A DNA stretch of 64,000 bases from positions 150,161,744 to 150,225,743 of the forward strand of contig NC_081407.1 in the NCBI RefSeq assembly GCF_030272615.1. The letters run 5' to 3'. Shown here one piece after another: positions 1-9,857 of the stretch; position 1 is the stretch's first letter, and every line of letters starts with the position of its first letter. The position numbers were made by a program, and so were the translations under genes. The notes below the pieces were generated by a model. It was not told the origin of the DNA. It made no database searches and saw only the letters and a program-made list of their open reading frames with translations. The stretch is from Cryptomeria japonica (lineage: Eukaryota > Streptophyta > Pinopsida > Cupressales > Cupressaceae).

Positions 1-634
1 AATCTTTTCCTACATCATTCACTATTTTCTTGAGGATTTTCAATATTATTTTGTTGGATGCCTTGACTTGACCATTCCCCTGTGGGTAGTAAGGTGTAGA
101 GAAATGATGTTGGATCTTGAATTGTTCACATAGTTCTCGCACATCCTAGTTTTTGAAAGGTCGTCCATTATCTGTGATGATGGAACTTGGAATGCCATAT
201 CTGCAGATCAGATAATTAAGAATGAAAGAGGCAATTTGTTTTCCACTCATTGTGGTCATGGGGACCGCTTCAATCCATTTGGTAAAATATTTGGTTGCAG
301 TGATAATGAACTTATGTCCATTAGAAGATGAAGGGTGTATTTTACCTACTAAGTCCAGTCCCCATTGGCAAAAGGGCTAGGATGTTGTGAATGGTTGCAA
401 TTCTCGTGTTGGTGCATGTATAAGATTGCCATGGATTTGACATTTAGGACATTTCTTTGCAAAATGATAGGAATTCTTTTCCATTGTCAGCCAATAATAT
501 CCCATTTGTAGAAGTTTTTTAGCAAGAGTAGGACCACTTGAATGTGTGCCACAGATACCTTCGTGAAGCTCTTGTAAAGCAGAGTCAGATTCATTACGAT
601 CAAGGCAACGAAGAAGAGTACCATCTAGACCTCA
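1..634 (-). pseudogene. Ty3 integrase fragment (Tat element)
   Basis: Minus-strand translation gives an integrase zinc-binding domain (TLAKKLLQMGYYW, then CPKCQIHGN, about 560-425) followed by the core with WGLDLVGKI (first catalytic Asp, about 360), ITDNGRPF (second Asp, about 175) and HHFSTPYYPQGNGQ (about 105-65). Where the family has the catalytic Glu, after the GNGQ motif, the codon reads AAG (Lys), so the DDE triad is broken. In-frame stops occur in PFTTS*PF (about 380, consistent with Trp TGG to TAG) and in PFKN*DVRE (about 150). The protein runs off the left edge of the window, so the C-terminal domain is not seen. In an active element this enzyme inserts the cDNA into the chromosome. 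Confidence 0.8.
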
Positions 635-1507
635 ACGGTAAAGAGTATCAGCAGCGAGGGTATAATGGGCGGCTTGCCGGATAAAGTTACATTTTTTATT
701 TCGAGATAGGTCAATGGGTAGTGTATTGGTTTTGAGATAGTCGTATATTGTTCCATATAACGGAGAGTCTAAACCAGTTAGGGCATAGATAACATGGGAT
801 GCGAAATTGTCATAGGCTGGGGAAAACAATTGCTCTACCAGAAACTCGTAACGACTCTGTTGTTTTGAAATTTGTAGGAGTAAAGCAATAGCAGCCATTG
901 CATCGGCTTCTTTGTTGTCCAACCTTGGTATTTGCTCAAAGGTGATGTGTACAAAATATTGTTTGAAATCATCCACCATTCATTTGTATGGTAGCAGTTT
1001 CTCATCTTTTGTCTAATAGTCATTGTTGATCTGATTGATGACCAGTTGTGAATCTCTGTAGACTTTTAATAATGAGATTCTCCATTCCATGACCATTTTG
1101 ATCCTTGTAACTAGTGCCTCATATTCAATAATGTTATTTGTGCATGGAAACATGAGCCTATATGATCTTGGTATAGTGTGTCCATCAGAAGTGATGAATA
1201 GAATGCCAACACCTGAGCCATGTTGAGTGTAGGATCCATCAAAGTATAGGGTCCATTGCTTGGTGGAAATAGCAAGAACATCCATATCTAAAAATTCAAT
1301 TTCCATTGGTTGTTTATCTGGTAGTGGTGCATCAGCTAATTGATCTGCAATTACCTGTCCTTTGATAGCTCGACGTTTTGTGTAGTGGATATCAAATTCA
1401 CTGAGAATTATGACCCATTTAGCCAATCTTCTTGTGAGAGTTGCTTTGCTGAGTAAGTACTTTAGAGGATCAATTTTTCCTACTAGCTTGATTATGTGAG
1501 CTAGCAT
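635..1507 (-). pseudogene. Second (archaeal-type) RNase H and linker to integrase (Tat element)
   Basis: The frame 1,507-1,013 begins in the RT-RNase H connection (YLLSKATLTRRLAKWVIIL, then IKGQVIADQLAD) and continues into a second RNase H fold: WTLYFDGSYTQHGSGVGI (first Asp, about 1,255), then EYEALV (Glu, about 1,115) and YRDSQLVINQ (Asp, about 1,050). It continues in the same frame through stops at about 1,013 and 980 into MVDDFKQYFVHITFEQIPR (979-923) and on to 632. These parts lie one after another with no frameshift, only stop codons. The family role is removal of template RNA during reverse transcription; the extra RNase H is typical of Tat elements. Confidence 0.75.
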
Positions 1508-2617
1508 GTAGTGTCAAAACTTTTGAGAAGATAATACCACTGTTAAACAAGCCTTCTCAATGAATGTATAATTGAGCTCATATCCATTCAAAGTTCTACT
1601 AATGTAATACATAGCTCGTTCCTTGCCTTCTTGATTTTCTTGTGATAGCAGTTCCCCCAATGATACGTTTGTCGTTGATATGTAGAGAAGAAGTGGCTTC
1701 CCTGCTATTGGTGGTACTAGAACTGGTGGGTTCATTAGATATTGCTTGATTTGATAGAATGATTTTACACATTTAGCTTCCCATCTGAAGGGTACATTCT
1801 TATGTAGCAAATGATTGAATGGTAGACTTTTATCTGCTAGTTGAGCGATGAATTGCCTGATTGACTGGAGTCGTTCTTGCAAGGATCTGAGTTGACTGAT
1901 GTTCTTAGGTGGTGGCATCTCCATGATGGATTGTACCTTTGCTGGATCTACTTCAATGCCCTTTTCTGAGACTATGTAGCCTAATATTTTGCATGATGTA
2001 ACCCCAAAGACACACTTCTTAGGATTGAGCCTGACTTGAAATTTTTCCAATCTATCAAAAATATTTTCTAAGATGCCTAGATGTTCTACTCGAGTAAAGG
2101 ATTTAGCTAGTAAATCATCCACATAGTCCTCCATGAAGGTATGCATCATGTCATGAAAGATTGTTGTCATTGCTCGTTGATAAGTTGCCCCAACATTCTT
2201 TAAGCCAAAAGGCATGACAGTCCAACAGTATGTCCCCCAGGGACAGGTAAATGTTGTTTTATCTTGATCCTTTGGAGCTATCTTGATTTGATTATAGCCA
2301 GAAAAATCGTCCATTAATCATAGCATTGCATAGCTTGCTGTGAGGTCTACAATTATGTCGATACTAGGCAAAGGAAAGTCATCCTTTGGACAGGCTTTGT
2401 TGACATCTCTAAAATCGGTACATATCCTGATACTGCCATCTAGTTTTGAAACTGGCACAATGTTGGAAATCCATTCAACATAGTTGATAGGTCGAATAAA
2501 TCTGACGTCTAATAGTTTCTTTAGCTCAGCTTTGACCATGAGTGCTACATGTGGATTCATCTTTCTCAATTTTTTCTTAACTGGCTTAGATCCTGGAGCA
2601 ATGGACAAGTGATGCAT
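1508..2617 (-). pseudogene. Ty3 reverse transcriptase and Ty3 RNase H (Tat element)
   Basis: Two reading-frame pieces in the same phase (2,617-2,318 and 2,314-1,514) make up the RT. Visible blocks are IRPINYVEWISNIVPVSK and ICTDFRDVNKACPKDDFPLP, then MDDFSGYNQIKI, FTCPWGTYCWTVMPFGLKN and the catalytic YVDDLL (about 2,125). The Ty3 RNase H follows (SRTLNGYELNYTFIEKA, about 1,610-1,560). The stop at 2,315-2,317 lies in the conserved segment before the first catalytic Asp. The stop at 1,511-1,513 replaces the Trp of a QKFW-type motif, consistent with TGG to TGA. Polymerase active-site residues are otherwise preserved. Confidence 0.85.
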
Positions 2618-4024
2618 GATTAACTATGGATCAATCTCGGGCATATCTATATAGGACCAAGCAAAATTGATTTGCTTTTCTGTGAAAATTTGGATAAACT
2701 CCGATCTTTCTTTCTCTGTCAAAGATTCTTCTAGGTGTATGTTTTTGGCTGCTTCTATTGTACCAATGTTGATTGATTGAGTGGGCTCAATCAATATGGG
2801 TGATCGCTCCTGATAGTGTTCAGGAAGAGTGTCAAGTCTCCCATCTTTAGGTGCCTTAAAAAGGTTTTCACCTACAGAGGCGTCCTTTATTTTTACTTTT
2901 TTGTGATCTAGTGTTGCCATTGACTAGTTTTCAGCAGTAGATCCTTTATTTCTTTCATTTTGCAACTAAGAGACTTGGCACTCCCCTGATTGCAGATGTC
3001 GTTACCTTGTTCACTGGTAGAGTTTGTTTCCAAGTTGACTGTACACAAGTAATGGATAATGGAATCATCATTTGGAAAAATTGGTATGTCATGATTTTTA
3101 GGTTCATCCCAGTCTATGAGGTCAGGAAAGATAAGTGGTAAAGAGTCATCGGGTGGGTCGAGTTCAGTTGTTGTAACGGTTAGGATGGAGGTATCATCAA
3201 GGTTGGTCAGGATATTAAATAAGTTAATGATTTTGTCGAGGTCTTCGATGGTATCATCTTTTGTGTAGACTTGCTTGTAATGTTGCTACTTGTTTTCCTT
3301 GGCATCATAGATATTCTATGGACCAAATTTAAGTAGTCCAGGCTCTGTGCCTTGTTCTTCTTGAGAAATGGGTGTATGACTGGCATTTGTAGTAATATCT
3401 TCAGTAACATTGGAACAGTTGCCCCATTCATATTCATTTGAATTAGTCTTAGAGGTATTATCCCAAAGTCTTTCAGTGTTGTGGGCTAGTATGTTGTAGG
3501 GTGAAAACAGCTCCTTGATGATTGATACTAGTCTGATAGTTTTCTTTGGTTCTGTATCAGATCCTGCTTCTACTCTTTACATCTGCTCATATGTTGTCTC
3601 TCCTCAGGGAGTAATGATGTTGCCAAGGGGTGATTCTTCTTTGTTTGAAACAGGTTCTTGAACATGATGTACTTCTGCACAAGGTGTTTCTTCTATTTGA
3701 ATGGATAGCTCCGCGTGTTGTTTCTCTTTTTCCTGGTATTCACATTCCTTTCGTATTGTTTCTGTTGATTCAAATAGTGCCTCCTCCCATGAGTTTTCTT
3801 TGTATTTCTTCTTTGTCTTCCACTGAGTTTTTTGATATTTATTTGGTGTCTTCTTTGGGGGTAGAGTGTTTTCATAGCCCAATCTTGTTTTGTCTTTATA
3901 TAACTGGGAAGGAGGATCCAATGGTTTTGTGACACCTTCTTGACGCTTGTCAATAGGTCCTTTGCCATTGTATCCCATTTGTTGCATGATTAGGTAGCCT
4001 TTTCCATACAGTTGTGTTGATATA
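2618..4024 (-). pseudogene. Protease-RT linker with G-patch motif (Tat element)
   Basis: This covers the part of the polyprotein upstream of RT. A stop (2,621-2,623) separates it from RT in the same frame; the 98-residue piece 2,920-2,624 reads SLTEKERSEFIQIFTEKQINF, a conserved pre-RT segment. A shift of frame near 2,910 leads into a long acidic stretch up to about 3,500 that includes PLIFPDLIDWDEPKNHDIP. Further up, IMQQMGYNGKGPIDKRQEGV (about 3,990-3,930) followed by KTRLGYE resembles a G-patch, a glycine-rich RNA-binding motif found after the protease in several plant Ty3 elements. The open frame running past 4,030 is partly LTR of the inserted copia-1, not Ty3 coding sequence. Confidence 0.65.
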
Positions 4025-4029
4025 GCTAC

Positions 4030-4512
4030 TGTTCGGTGTGGAGCCTGATCAGTCTCCAAGTGGGAGATTGTTGAAATGTGGCGACTGATCAGCAAAGTAA
4101 TGTACACTCATCACGTATCCTCGCCGGGGTCCGGCGATTGTTGAAATGTGGCGACTGATTAGCAAAGTACTGTACACTCAGCAGCCCCCGAGAAAAAAAA
4201 ATTTGCCATTTTTTGTTGATGAAAACCGACATTGTAATAAAACCCTAAAAAAGGCCGACTTTGTTTGTTGCCCTAAAAACGCATGTTATAAGCGGCTGGG
4301 ATGCTTAAGGCATTGTAAGGTTGATGTACTATTTTTGTTGGATAATAAGAAAGATTGGACGACTGTGTATGGTGGACGTAACCCATTCTGGGTGAACCAC
4401 GTTAAATATCTGTGTTATCTGTGTCCTGTTTTTTATTTCTTTATCTTTTGTATTTAAATCTGTATATAATTGTTAGTTCATTTTTGCTTCGGATCTGCTT
4501 GAAACCCTAACA
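4030..4512 (+). repeat. 5' LTR of copia-1, with an internal 70-bp tandem duplication
   Basis: It begins TGTTCGGTGTGGAGCC and ends GAAACCCTAACA, matching the 3' LTR at 8,597-9,060. It is longer (483 against 464 bp). A segment starting TGTTGAAATGTGGCGACTGA occurs at 4,069 and again at 4,139, a 70-bp tandem duplication not present in the 3' LTR. It lacks the GC-rich stretch that the 3' LTR carries at 8,691-8,737. A copy of the polypurine tract (CTCCAAGTGGGAGA) sits inside it at 4,054-4,067. Confidence 0.92.
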
Positions 4513-4514
4513 AT

Positions 4515-4526
4515 TGGTATCAGAGC
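4515..4526 (+). promoter_or_regulatory. Primer-binding site of copia-1 (initiator tRNA-Met type)
   Basis: TGGTATCAGAGC lies two bases after the 5' LTR. This is the standard plant Ty1 site complementary to the 3' end of initiator tRNA-Met, where minus-strand cDNA synthesis starts. Confidence 0.95.
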
Positions 4527-4572
4527 GAGGTTTTTTGTAAATTGGCAGGACTTTCAGATTTGAGTGGGAGCA

Positions 4573-7500
4573 ATGGAGGATTCCAAATTCAAGGTTGAAA
4601 AGTTTAACGGCCAGAATTATCAGTTATGGAAAATGCAGATGGAGGATTACCTGTATCAAAAGGATTTGTGGTGGCCATTGGAAGGAAAGGCAAAGAAACC
4701 GACCACAATATCAGATGAAGAGTGGGACATTTTAGATAGAAAGGCACTGGGATCCATTCGATTGTGCCTTGCGTCGTCTGTAGCATTCAATATAACAGAA
4801 GCAAAAACGACTGTAGATTTGATGGCAACATTGGCTAAGCTGTATGAGAAACCCTCGGCTTCGAATAAGGTATTTCTTATGAAGCGTTTGTTTAATTTGA
4901 AAATGAGTGAGGGAGGATCTGTAGCAGAGCACTTAAATGAATTTAATACAATTACCAGTCAATTGTCTTCGGTAAAAATTACCTTTGCAGAAGAGGTTAG
5001 GGCTCTCTTGATTTTATGTTCTTTGCTAGAAAGCTGGAATAGCTTGGTTATGGCTGTAAGTAACTCTGTCTCTGGTAAAAATACTTTGGTATTTGATGAT
5101 ATTGTTGGTGTTATCCTAAGCGAGGAAATGCGAAGGAAAAGCACAAGTGAGACTCCAACATCATCGGGTAGTGTTTTGAACGTGGATAACAGAGGAAGAT
5201 CAAAGGAAAGAGGAAAAGGCCCTAGGAATGAGAAGTCACGAGGGAAGTCAAAGAAAGGACGCTCTCAATCTAGAGGAAAGAAAGATTGCTGGTATTGCGG
5301 AAAGCCTGGTCATCTAAAGAAAGACTGTTGGTCTCGGAAAAACAAAGAAGGAGACAAAAATGAAAATGACAGTAAGGAAGCTAATATTGCAAGTAATACT
5401 TTACAAGATGCTTTAATCTTATGTTTGGATAATGTTAATGATTCCTGGGTAATAGATTTTGGGGCTTCATTTCATGCTACACCCCATAGAAAATATTTTC
5501 TAGATTATGTTCAAGGTGATTTTGGACAGGTATATTTGGGTGATGATGAGCCCTGTCAAATTGTTGGAAAAGGAAAGATAAAGATCAAGTTGCAGAATGG
5601 TAATGACTGGTTTCTGCAGGAGGTAATACATGTTCCTAATTTAAAATGAAATTTAATTTCTGCAGGGCAACTAGGTAGTGAAGGTTGCATAGTTACCTTC
5701 TCAGACAGTATGTGGAAGGTCACTAAAGGATCATTAGTAGTAGCTAAAGGTGCGAAGGTAGGCACATTATATCTGTGTACTGGTAACACTTACTCTACCT
5801 TAGCTGCTACAGATAAAGTTACTGCAGGGACAACAACAATAAATGTTGCAAGAACAGATTCGATAATGTGGCACCATAGGCTTGGGCACATGAGTGAGAA
5901 AGGGATGAAAATCTTTCACTCCAAAAATCTATTGCCAGGACTAAAGAAGATTGATTTAGAGTTCTCTGAAAACTGTGTTTATGGTAAACAGAAAAGAGTC
6001 AGATTTCTCAAGGTTGGGAAAGAGAAGAAGAGTGAGAAGTTAGAGCTTGTACATTCAGATGTATGGGGACCGGCTCAGGTATCATCTCTTGGTGGCTCTT
6101 GTTACTATGTTATTTTTATTGATGACTCAACCAGAAAAACATGGGTATATTTCCTAAAACAAAAATCAGATGTTTTTGAAACTTTTAAGAAATGGAAAGC
6201 TTTGGTTGAGAATGAGACAGGAAAAAAGTTGAAGTGTCTCAGATCGGATAATGGAGGTGAGTATTGCAGCAAAGCATTTGAAGATTACTGTTCCTTAAAT
6301 GGGATTCGAAAGCAGAAGACAGTTCCAGGAACTCCACAGGAAAATGGTGTGTCAGAGAGAATGAATAGGACCATCATGGAACGTGCGAGGAGCATGAGAT
6401 TGCATGCTGGATTGCCCTTACATTTTTGGGCAGATGTTGTACATACTGCTGTCTATTTGATAAATAGAGGACCTTCAACCCCTTTGGATGGTGGTATTCC
6501 AGAGGAGGCATGGACTGGTAAAAAGGTAAATTATTCTTTTCTAAAAACTTTTGGTTGCGAAGCTTTTGTCCATGTTGATAAAGAAAACAGAACCAAGCTT
6601 GATGCTAAATCTCAGAAATGTACCTTCATTGGATATGGGATAGATGAATATGGCTATTGGTTATGGGATTTTGAAAATAAGAAAATAATTAGAAGTAGAG
6701 ATGTTATATTCAATGAGAAGGTTATGTATAAAGAACAGATGCAGGAAAAGAAGCATGAACAGGACAAACAAGAATATGTGGTGTTGGATGAGATTCCTGA
6801 AAATGAAATGCCACAAGTACCTGATGCTCAGCAACAATAGATTGTCCCACAAAATCCTGCAAGTGTTAGACGTTCTCCGAGGACAAGTAGACCCCCTGAA
6901 AGATTTTCTCCTTCTTTGTATTCTATTTTATTAACAGATTCTGGTGAACCAGAAGAATATGAAGAAGCAATGCAGGTGGATGCCAAACAACAGTGGCAGC
7001 TAGGCATGAAAGAGGAGATGGACTCCCTGATGAAAAATAAGACTTGGGACTTAGTTCCTTTACCTTCAGAAAAAAGAGCCTTGCCTAACAAATAGGTTTA
7101 TCGACTGAAGGAGGAGGAAGGAGGTCAGAAAAGATATAAGGCTAGACTTGTGGTAAAAGGTTTTGCACAGAAAAAGGGTATAGATTATGATGAAATATTT
7201 TCTCCAATTGTAAAAATGACTTCAATTAGAACTGTACTTAGTCTTGTGGCTGCAGATGATTTACATCTTGAACAATTAGATGTCAAAACAACTTTTCTCC
7301 ATGGAGATTTGGAGGAGGAAATTTGCATGTTGCAACCATAGGGATATGAGGTCAAAGGTAAGGAGAACTTGGTGTGCAGGTTGAAGAAAAGTCTGTATGG
7401 CCTAAAGCAAGCACCCAGACAATGGTATTTAAAATTTGATAGTTTCATGGCTGAACACGGTTATCATAGATGTCGTTCTGATCATTGTGTATACTTTAAG

Positions 7501-8499
7501 AGATTTGATAATGGCAGTTATATTATCCTGTTGCTTTATGTTGATGACATGCTTGTTGCTGGGTCTAACATGTAACATATAAAAGATCTTAAACAGAAAT
7601 TAGCCAGGTCATTTGCTATGAAGGATTTGGGTGCAGCTAAGCAAATTCTCGGTATGAGGATTACACGGGACAGGAAAAATAGAACCTTAAATTTGTCCCA
7701 AAGTGAGTATATAAAGAAGGTGTTAAAAAGATTTAACATGCAGGATGCAAAAGTAGTTAGTACACCTTTGGCTAGTCATTTCAAATTGACTAAGGAGATG
7801 TGTCCAAATGCACAGGAAGAGGTTAATAAAATGTCTAACATCCTGTATTTATCAGCTGTTGGCAGTCTGATGTATGCAATGGTATGCACAAGGCCAGATA
7901 TTGCACATGCAGTGGGAGTTGTGAGCAGGTTTATGAGTAATCCGGGTATGGAACATTGGAATGCCGTGAAATGGATTCTTCGGTATTTGAAAGGAACTAC
8001 TACGAAGGTATTATGTTTCAGAGGATCTAATGCTGCTCTAAGTGGATTTGTTGACTCTGATCTGGCGGGTGATATTGATTCATGGAGGAGTACTACAGGG
8101 TATGTTTTTACTATAGGGGGAACTGCAGTCAGTTGGATTTCTAGGCTACAAAAGGTTGTTGCACTTTCAACCACTGAAGCTGAGTATGTTGTTGTTACAG
8201 AAGCCAGCAAAGAGATGATTTGGTTGCAATGTTTTCTGAAGGAATTGGGTCAGACACAATAGGATAGCCCATTGTATACTGATAGCCAGAGTGCCATTCA
8301 TCTTGCAAAGAACTCTGCTTTTCATTCAAGGACAAAGCACATTCAACTCAGGTACCACTTCATCCGGACTATTTTGGAGGAGGGTCAGTTACGGCTTGAG
8401 AAGATTCACACAAGTGAGAATCCTGTTGATATGTTCACAAAGGCAGTTCCACAAGAGAAGCTGATTTCTTCATCAGTTTCTGTTGGTCTTCTTGATTAA
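4573..8499 (+). pseudogene. copia-1 gag-pro-int-RT-RNaseH polyprotein, six in-frame stops, no frameshift
   Basis: The frame from ATG 4,573 to TAA 8,497-8,499 (1,308 codons) stays in phase but has stops at 5,647 (TGA), 6,838, 7,093, 7,339 (TAG), 7,573 (TAA) and 8,260 (TAG). Domains in order: gag (residues 1-235), zinc knuckle CWYCGKPGHLKKDC (from residue 239), protease with DFGA where DSGA is expected (D295, F296), the GAG-pre-integrase HHRLGHMSEKG, and integrase D496, D559 and E595 with normal D-x35-E spacing. RT has YVDDM at residue 989. RNase H shows VDSDLAGD and STTEAEYV. Several stops fit single C-to-T or G-to-A changes (Arg CGA, Gln CAG, Trp TGG), as expected from decay of methylated DNA. 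The Ser-to-Phe change should inactivate the protease. An upstream in-frame GTG at 4,564 is unlikely to be the start. Confidence 0.93.
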
Positions 8500-8582
8500 T
8501 TATTGTGGAATTTATACCAGTCAAGTCCTAGTGATTTATCCAGCGGATGTTGCATGTATAGTGGTGTCGTTTAGTATCAGTC

Positions 8583-8596
8583 TCCAAGTGGGAGAT
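8583..8596 (+). promoter_or_regulatory. Polypurine tract of copia-1
   Basis: TCCAAGTGGGAGAT abuts the 3' LTR start and is the expected plus-strand primer. An almost identical tract recurs 38 bp further in, inside the LTR (8,621-8,634). Confidence 0.85.
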
Positions 8597-9060
8597 TGTT
8601 CGGTGTGGAGCCTGATTAGTCTCCAAGTGGGAGATTGTTGAAATGTGGCAACTGATTAGCAAAGTACTGTACAGTTAGCACGTATCTTTGCCAGGGTCCG
8701 GGGCCGGGCCGGGCCGGGGTTCGGGGGTGGCAGCCCCCGAAATTTTTTTTTTTTGCCATTTTTTGTTGATGAAAACCGACATTGTAATAAAACCCTAAAA
8801 AAGGCCGACTTTGTTTGTTGCCCTAAAAACGCATGTTATAAGCGGCTGGGATGCTTAAGGCATTGTAAGGTTGATGTACTGTTTTTGCTAGATAATAAGA
8901 AAGATTGGACGGCTGTGTATGGTGGACGTAACCCATTCTGGGTGAGCCACGTTAAATATCTGTGTTATCTGTGTCCTATTTTTTATCTTTATCTTTTGTA
9001 TTTAAATCTGCATATAATTGTTAGTTCATTTTTGCTTCAGATCTGCTTGAAACCCTAACA
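8597..9060 (+). repeat. 3' LTR of copia-1
   Basis: It runs from TGTTCGGTGTGGAGCC to GAAACCCTAACA and is followed by the target duplication GCTAC. It contains a GGGCC-rich stretch (8,691-8,737) absent from the 5' LTR, otherwise high similarity by eye. The polypurine tract is duplicated at its start. Confidence 0.92.
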
Positions 9061-9065
9061 GCTAC

Positions 9066-9845
9066 TTCCATAGTAGTTTCTCTGTCTTCTTCCTCATCCT
9101 TGTATAGCCAACTAAGGATGTCCTTTTCCTCTTATTCATGTGCTAGTGTGCCTAGTTGAATAAATTTTCCATCAAACTTGGTGATGGGTTGTGTTGCTTG
9201 ATGTGTTAATACTAAAGGTAATCCATGAGATTTAGGTGATGCTGGTAAGTTGGTTAAACACAAGGGTTCCAAAGAGTATTCTCCCATGCCTTGTTCTTTG
9301 ATTTTCATTTTCTGTTTGAAATCCATAGATAGAGATTTAGGCTTTTTTTGCTAAAGATTTGGTGCTGAGGAAATTTGTTTTTCTCTGTTATTATGGAACT
9401 GAACTGTCTTGGGCTGCCCCCATAGTATTACAATGTTGAAAAGGGTTATGATCTGCTGATATAGAAATCTCTTGTCCATTGTAGGGGAACTTAACACACT
9501 GGTATAAGTTGAAGGTACTTCTTGAATTTCATGTATCCAAGGTCGACCCAATAAGATATTATATGTGAGGTCCATGTCTAAGACTTGGCACATAGTGTCC
9601 TTTTGTAGTGGTCCCACTTGAATTGGCAATACCATTGTTCCTTTGGATGATATTTCCTCATCATCATATGCTTTGATAGTGATCTTTTTGTGTGGATCAG
9701 TAGACTGCTCAGATAAGCCTAATGCACTGATAAGTTTTAAGGTGCAGATATTGAGTCCAGCTCCTCCATCTATTAATACTCTTTTGACTCGATGTTCATA
9801 GACCAAGACTTCAATGTGGAGTGGAGTATTGTGTGGATGGCTCAA
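9066..9845 (-). pseudogene. Ty3 protease and downstream linker (Tat element)
   Basis: The 9,845-9,351 frame contains the retropepsin motif RVKRVLIDGGAGLNIC (catalytic Asp-Gly-Gly, about 9,775) and YNILLGRPWIHE (about 9,560-9,525), the conserved second protease block of plant Ty3 elements. A second piece, 9,326-9,132, ends at a TAA. The same frame continues as EEKDILSWLYKDE to the point where copia-1 landed, and resumes in the G-patch region at 4,024. In the family this protease cuts the gag-pol precursor. Confidence 0.8.
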
Positions 9846-9857
9846 TGAAATATTATC

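Larger units (their letters stand above)
4030..9060 (+). mobile_element. Full-length Ty1/copia retrotransposon copia-1 (Tork/Tnt1-like), nested in the Tat element
   Basis: Both ends are defined: 5' LTR 4,030-4,512, primer-binding site 4,515-4,526, one coding region 4,573-8,499, polypurine tract at about 8,583-8,596, 3' LTR 8,597-9,060. The 5-bp direct repeat GCTAC flanks it at 4,025-4,029 and 9,061-9,065 and is a single copy in the reconstructed Ty3 target. The order gag, protease, integrase, RT, RNase H is that of Ty1. The gag style (KVEKFNGQNYQLWKMQMEDY, KPSASNKVFLMKRLFNLKM) resembles the Tork/Tnt1 lineage. It has six in-frame stops and is not coding-competent. Confidence 0.93.

Noticed and set aside
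3630-3932. Plus-strand 100-codon ORF
   Set aside because: Antisense shadow of the Ty3 linker; hydrophobic composition and no motif.
3604-4107. 167-codon minus-strand ORF taken as one protein
   Set aside because: Its first 26 codons are copia-1 LTR; only the part below 4,030 is Ty3.
4146-4457. Plus-strand ORF of 103 codons and its twin at 8,753-9,058
   Set aside because: Both lie inside the copia-1 LTRs and are LTR sequence, so their conservation reflects LTR identity rather than coding.
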